From an uncultured Planctomycetaceae bacterium (GTDB taxonomy: Bacteria; Planctomycetota; Planctomycetia; Planctomycetales; Planctomycetaceae), in contig CAIJTL010001655.1 of assembly GCA_903823545.1 (NCBI GenBank), positions 1 through 8,020 of the forward strand: a stretch of 8,020 nt of DNA. Direction: 5' to 3'. Under the pieces are notes generated by a model that searched no databases, was not told the DNA's origin, and saw nothing but the letters and a program-made list of their open reading frames with translations. This document shows, piece after piece, positions 4,379 through 8,020 of this stretch. Each line of letters starts with the position of its first letter. The stretch's first letter is position 1. Made by a program: the position numbers and the translations under genes.

Positions 4379-6667
4379 TTATTCAGCCGTGGCCTCTTTC
4401 TTGGCCGCAGGCTTAGCCGGCGCCTTGCCTGCGGCTGGTGTGATCTCGCTCGATGCGGTCGAGCCAGAAACGGCAACAGGCACAGCGATGCTTTGTAGAA
4501 CTTCGTGCGACTCATCGTTCTGCAAGAACGCAACGATGTGGAACCGCTTCAAGTCGAGCGGTTTTGCCGGGAAGTCGATTCCTTCGCTCTCTTCATACTT
4601 TTTCAAGTAGTCAACGAGCGAGCCTTTCAGGTCGGCCAGCGGGATCGTTTCACTGACAACTACTTTGCCGTCCGTGATCGGAGTTCCTTCCGCTCCACCA
4701 ATCATCCGTCGAACGATCATCTCATGGCTTCGAACGCCGTTGCGAGCCAAGAAGTGGACTTCGTCTTCCGCAATCACCACGCGAAGTCGGAGATCCTTCA
4801 CGTCGTCCTCTTTGACTTGATCGAGTCCTTGTACGTCGGACTTGAGTACCAACTTGTCGCCGTCGATCTTGGCCACCAAGCGAACTTTGACATCCGCCTT
4901 CTTCGCGAGTTGTTGATCAACCAACTTCTTCAGGCCTTTGTATATTTCTGGCGAGTTCGGCAGATATCCACCGACACCGTTGATCGGTGCACCGTTGAGG
5001 TAGACCGATGGCGTTCCCTGACCGCGATAGTAGGACGAGAAACGCTCTTCGCCATCCGCATTGGTCATCGGATCGGGACCTGGAATGTGCTGGTGGTAAC
5101 GAATCACGATTACTTGCGACTTCGGATAACTCACTTCCAAGCCAGCGGTCGCCACGTCGGCACCAACGCAAGGCGGGCAGGACGAACCTGTGAAGAGTTC
5201 ACACAGGACGACACGATTCGTCGGAGCCGGGTCAGACGACGCTGGCGTCGCAAAACTCACAAGCCGCTTGCGGTAGACCGAGTCCTTGTACTCATCGAGA
5301 CCTTCGGTATCACCGTTTTTCTTGGTCCACAGTTTCGTCAACAATTCGCTGGGGAGCGGCCGCTTAGGCGAGTCCTTCTTTTGACCCCAGCTTTGTTGCA
5401 GAAAGTTTTCCAGCATTGGAAGGCTGGCGATTTCTGCATACAGCGCAATGGCTGCATCAACCTTCTTGGCTTTCTCTTGATACTGAGCCAAACCGTACAA
5501 CGCTGTCGGTTCAAACGGGCTCTTCTCACGGACTTTGCTCAACACTTCAAACGCGTTCTTCGCAACCTCTTCGTCCTCGGAGTTGATGTTCTCCAGGGCT
5601 TGGGCCGTTTGAATGCTCTCGCGAGCACTCTTGAGTTGATCTTTCAACTCTTTGAGTGACTCATCGGTGATTGTCTTGTCGGCAGCCGAAACGAACTTCA
5701 AAGAGAACTCTGGATCGTACTTGGTCTGAGCCAAGACCATCGCCACATTCCCTTTCGCGGTCTGCTGGAGACGTGGTCCCCACGCCGCCATTGCCGATTG
5801 GTAATCGTTGATCATCCCTTCGACATCTTCGGTCTGACCACCAGTCATCGCCGTGATCATGATCAGCGATTCCCAAGCCATCATTCCGAGCGGACTATCT
5901 GGCCGATCTGCTACGAACTTCTTCAGGCCTTTTTGGGCAACGAGAGGATCTTGTGCGGCGAACGCTTGGCCGAGTTGGCGAGCATCGGCTGGCTCCGGAT
6001 CAACTTTGAATCCTTCGAGTGATTCCTCTTTCGTCGCGACCAAACGTGCTGGCAAGCAGTTTCCGAACACAGCACTTCCGAGAACCGCACCGTTTTTCAG
6101 TTTGCCACGGAAATCGAGGGTGGTCCCGCTGACATCAAACTCTAAATGAATCTGCTGAGTCGCCACTTCAAACTTTTGCAAAGTCGCTGGAGGCAATACC
6201 GCTGACTGCGAACTCCATTCAGCCTTCATCGCACCGTCGTCCCCTTTAGCAGGGGAGACTTCGACGATGCCTGTGTGGAAATCAGCGAATCCGTTTTCGC
6301 TGGGGCGAGTCAAAATCAGAATCCACTTACCAGCAAGCGATGTCCTCGCAGGGCCTTTATCGACCGGCGACGTTTCGTTGGCCGATGCGTCCTTGAACGG
6401 ATCATCGCCTTCATCACCCGCGGCGAGCTTGGGGCCTTTGCCGGGCTTGGCTTTCCCTTTGTCTGAAACACGGGCTGAGCCAGAGTCGTCATCTGGACCA
6501 GGTGGGAGCAATTTCGCTCCCCCGGAATTTGAGTTACTCGCCTTTGCCGTGCTGTTACCAGCTCCATCGTCGGCCTTTTCAGTGGTCGGCGTGTCAGCGG
6601 GCTTTGAACAAGCCAAGCTCCAGCACACCAAAACGATCCACAAACTGTTCCACCATCCTCGGGACAT
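4379..6667 (-). CDS. Lipoprotein with CPPC thioredoxin/Omp28-like domain
   Basis: The 762-residue product starts with a lipoprotein signal: basic MSRGWW, a hydrophobic run and the lipobox SLAC, so C20 would be lipidated and the protein anchored facing the periplasm. Residues 21-108 are a low-complexity linker rich in K, D, S, P and G. About 109-215 looks beta-rich, beginning LAGKWILILTRP and ending GSAVFGNCLPARLVAT, perhaps a lipocalin-like barrel (inference). About 228-425 is helical and TPR-like, with FEPTALYGLAQYQEKAKKVDAAIALYAEI the clearest repeat. A thioredoxin fold follows at about 485-590: RVVLCELFTGSSCPPC with C497/C500, then GTPSVYLNG with the cis-proline P553. This CPPC region and the following beta domain, with HEMIVRRMIGGAEGTPI, resemble the Omp28 family. 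The tail is A/K/P-rich. It is probably a thiol-disulphide protein of the cell envelope; substrate unknown. GAGG lies seven bases before the ATG. Confidence 0.85.
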   Translation of the reverse strand: MSRGWWNSLWIVLVCWSLACSKPADTPTTEKADDGAGNSTAKASNSNSGGAKLLPPGPDDDSGSARVSDKGKAKPGKGPKLAAGDEGDDPFKDASANETSPVDKGPARTSLAGKWILILTRPSENGFADFHTGIVEVSPAKGDDGAMKAEWSSQSAVLPPATLQKFEVATQQIHLEFDVSGTTLDFRGKLKNGAVLGSAVFGNCLPARLVATKEESLEGFKVDPEPADARQLGQAFAAQDPLVAQKGLKKFVADRPDSPLGMMAWESLIMITAMTGGQTEDVEGMINDYQSAMAAWGPRLQQTAKGNVAMVLAQTKYDPEFSLKFVSAADKTITDESLKELKDQLKSARESIQTAQALENINSEDEEVAKNAFEVLSKVREKSPFEPTALYGLAQYQEKAKKVDAAIALYAEIASLPMLENFLQQSWGQKKDSPKRPLPSELLTKLWTKKNGDTEGLDEYKDSVYRKRLVSFATPASSDPAPTNRVVLCELFTGSSCPPCVGADVATAGLEVSYPKSQVIVIRYHQHIPGPDPMTNADGEERFSSYYRGQGTPSVYLNGAPINGVGGYLPNSPEIYKGLKKLVDQQLAKKADVKVRLVAKIDGDKLVLKSDVQGLDQVKEDDVKDLRLRVVIAEDEVHFLARNGVRSHEMIVRRMIGGAEGTPITDGKVVVSETIPLADLKGSLVDYLKKYEESEGIDFPAKPLDLKRFHIVAFLQNDESHEVLQSIAVPVAVSGSTASSEITPAAGKAPAKPAAKKEATAE

Positions 6668-6674
6668 GCTTGGA

Positions 6675-6678
6675 CCTC
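6675..6678 (-). promoter_or_regulatory. Ribosome binding site of the lipoprotein gene
   Basis: On the minus strand TTGAGGTCCAAGC precedes the ATG. GAGG is seven bases from the start codon, which supports the ATG at 6667 and thus the complete signal peptide. Confidence 0.65.
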
Positions 6679-6708
6679 AATCAAAGCGTAAAGAGACTGT
6701 CGGGAGCT

Positions 6709-6725
6709 GACGACTTCCTGTCGTC
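6709..6725. repeat. Small hairpin in the lipoprotein gene leader
   Basis: GACGAC (6709-6714) and GTCGTC (6720-6725) pair around TTCCT, 41 bases upstream of the lipoprotein start codon. No T-run follows on either strand. It could be a leader structure or chance. Confidence 0.3.
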
Positions 6726-6814
6726 TGAGACTATTTAAGACAAAAGGCTCCGCAAACGGCGTGGGATTGTAGCGGTTTCAAGACTTGCGAGAAGCTCGGT
6801 TCTGACGCGGAAAA

Positions 6815-7267
6815 TCAGGGGCGTCGGGAGGTTGGCAGCTTCCAGCCAAAGGCCGAGCCGAGAACCAATACGCCGATGACCGACGCCAACATCCACAACT
6901 CGATAAACGAATAAAACCAATGTGTGAAGAGAACGAGTACCGTTTGAGCGACAGCAACCGCTAAGGCAAATCGTTCCACTGACTCACAGCGAGCGAGCCA
7001 TTGGCGGAAAAATCCGCGTTCACAAATTGGTCGCAAAACCAAAATTCCGCCACCCCAAAAGAGAACGACACCAATGAGGGTTCCGAACCAACTTAAAACC
7101 GCCAGCGACGACATTGTCTTCTCTAAGTTGGCTCGAGTCGTTTGCGTGGACCAAACCACGACTCCCGCCAACATCCATACGACTATTCCAGACGCGAACT
7201 TTTTCATTGGTTCGCGGTTCGCACCTGTCGCGTTCGCTCGAAACCACTCTTGCGGATTAAACATCAT
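6815..7267 (-). CDS. Small four-helix integral membrane protein, unknown function
   Basis: The 150-residue product has four hydrophobic stretches long enough to span the membrane. They are about 24-41 (FASGIVVWMLAGVVVWS), 54-78 (SLAVLSWFGTLIGVVLFW), 99-119 (FALAVAVAQTVLVLF) and 122-142 (ELWMLASVIGVLVLGSAFGW). The loop between helices two and three is basic (LRPICERGFFRQWLARCE), so by the positive-inside rule it and both termini probably face the cytoplasm. The N-terminal 20 residues (MFNPQEWFRANATG) are hydrophilic. The start has no good ribosome binding site; either of two adjacent ATG codons (7267, 7264) could serve, and M21 (7207) is a third option. It follows the amidase gene by 51 bases on the same strand and may be co-transcribed. 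I do not recognise a family. Confidence 0.65.
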   Translation of the reverse strand: MMFNPQEWFRANATGANREPMKKFASGIVVWMLAGVVVWSTQTTRANLEKTMSSLAVLSWFGTLIGVVLFWGGGILVLRPICERGFFRQWLARCESVERFALAVAVAQTVLVLFTHWFYSFIELWMLASVIGVLVLGSAFGWKLPTSRRP

Positions 7268-7318
7268 GCGGCTGTTGTAGCAATCTGCGAGCTTGAGGTT
7301 GAGATGTAAATGTCGAAA

Positions 7319-8020
7319 TCACTTGCCTGCGACGAGATACCGCTTCTCAACTTTCGCTGCGATCGTTCCGATTCCGTAGTAACCAACCGATAAGCGAGCG
7401 ACGTGAGTCAGCAGGTCATACGCGCGCCAGCGGTCCCAGCCGTAATCCTCTTCCATCCACAGAATCAACCGAGCGAAGGCTTCAGCAGCGGAACGTTCCA
7501 TCGGGCAACCGCTGACGACGGTCATGATCTCTGTCGGCGATTCGATGCGTGGCGAGAATAGCTTCTTCCATTTGATCAGATTGATTGTCAGCGTTGTTTC
7601 GGCAGGCATTTCGAGGCCTGTTGCCGATAGCTCACCATGCCCCATCGCAGCGTGAGCGTCGCCGAGGTAAAGGAATCCGCCCGTGACAAATATCGGCAGC
7701 GAAATCGTATTGCCGGGCCGAACCTCAATGATGTCCATGTTCCCGCCATACGGACCGGCTGGCAGTGCGGTGGGCGATCCAACATCAGGAGCGGTTCCCA
7801 AGCAACCCAACATCGGAGAGTACGGAATCGTGATTTCATCACTAAAGTAAATCAGCCCATCGCGAATCGGCATCACGTGAGCATTCTGCGGGCACTCCGT
7901 TCCCAGCCATTCGCAGAGCTGTTTCGGATTGCCAGTATAAGTCGCACATTGGCCGATGCTTGGTTTGATTTCGTGAATGGTCACCGCGAGCGAATCGCCC
8001 GGTTCGGCCCCTTCGACGAA
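7319..8020 (-). CDS. Acetamidase/formamidase family protein, 5' end beyond the window
   Basis: This is the C-terminal part, 233 residues, of an FmdA/AmdA family amidase, which hydrolyses short-chain amides such as formamide or acetamide to the acid and ammonia. The frame is open to the right edge. The outermost residues read FVEGAEPGDSLAVTIHEI, the conserved beta-strand entry motif of the family, so the GTG codon at 7984 is internal and not the start. Further signatures are YGGNMDI (about 91-97), LYLGDAHAAMGHGELSATG (117-135) with its H, D and E metal- or substrate-site residues, and the C-terminal helical part RAYDLLTHVARLSVGYYGIG. Family members of the short type are about 300 residues, so perhaps 65-80 are missing. 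The protein has no visible signal in this part and should be cytoplasmic. Actual substrate cannot be read from sequence. Confidence 0.9.
   Translation of the reverse strand, partial: FVEGAEPGDSLAVTIHEIKPSIGQCATYTGNPKQLCEWLGTECPQNAHVMPIRDGLIYFSDEITIPYSPMLGCLGTAPDVGSPTALPAGPYGGNMDIIEVRPGNTISLPIFVTGGFLYLGDAHAAMGHGELSATGLEMPAETTLTINLIKWKKLFSPRIESPTEIMTVVSGCPMERSAAEAFARLILWMEEDYGWDRWRAYDLLTHVARLSVGYYGIGTIAAKVEKRYLVAGK

Noticed and set aside
4505..5659. A 384-codon open frame on the + strand opposite the lipoprotein gene
   Set aside because: It is fully antisense to a gene with clear domain signatures and ribosome binding site. Its translation lacks any recognisable motif and looks like the reverse of K/E/D/L-rich coding sequence.
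6730..6775. A possible promoter or weak terminator around TTAAAT and CCGTTTGCGG..TTTTG on the minus strand
   Set aside because: The candidate -10 has no -35 at 16-18 bases, and the stem is only three to four pairs, so neither call can be supported.

Overview
The window looks like chromosomal DNA of a planctomycete (Planctomycetota). The basis is mixed. The protein families and their flavour (a thioredoxin-like lipoprotein with a disordered linker, a GAF-SpoIIE phosphatase, a lineage-type hypothetical) fit that phylum. So do two short palindromic repeats, CCGGTGGC-type near the left edge and CCCGAAGCGTAAGCGAGGG-type at 1655-1715, which resemble repeats I associate with Rhodopirellula-like genomes. 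No search was possible, so genus is not assigned.

Layout. Left part, + strand: a 134-188 bp leader with a REP-like hairpin, then a DUF1444 (YtpQ-like) gene with an extra N-terminal domain (189-1451) ending at an intrinsic terminator (1516-1541). A gap with a second REP-like palindrome follows, then a + strand hypothetical gene (about 1838-2689). That gene converges on, and overlaps by 47 bp, a minus-strand gene for a GAF plus SpoIIE/RsbU-type PP2C phosphatase (2643-3992). Everything to the right of it is also on the minus strand.

The gap 3993-4378 is the most structured non-coding stretch. It holds a 77-bp inverted-repeat element flanked by a perfect 9-bp direct repeat, which looks like a MITE-type insertion. 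It also holds two back-to-back hairpins, the first a textbook intrinsic terminator for the gene upstream of it. That gene (4379-6667) encodes a 762-residue lipoprotein with a beta-rich domain, a helical middle region and a CPPC thioredoxin/Omp28-like domain. Further right come a small four-helix membrane protein (6815-7267) and the 3' part of an acetamidase/formamidase gene (7319-8020) that runs off the right edge. These last two are 51 bp apart and could be co-transcribed.

The genes do not form an obvious joint pathway. They read as ordinary housekeeping or signalling genes with intergenic repeats. I found no convincing undescribed defence, mobile or biosynthetic system. The best leads are the 9-bp-flanked element, the paired hairpins sharing an octamer, and the domain architectures of the lipoprotein and the DUF1444 protein.
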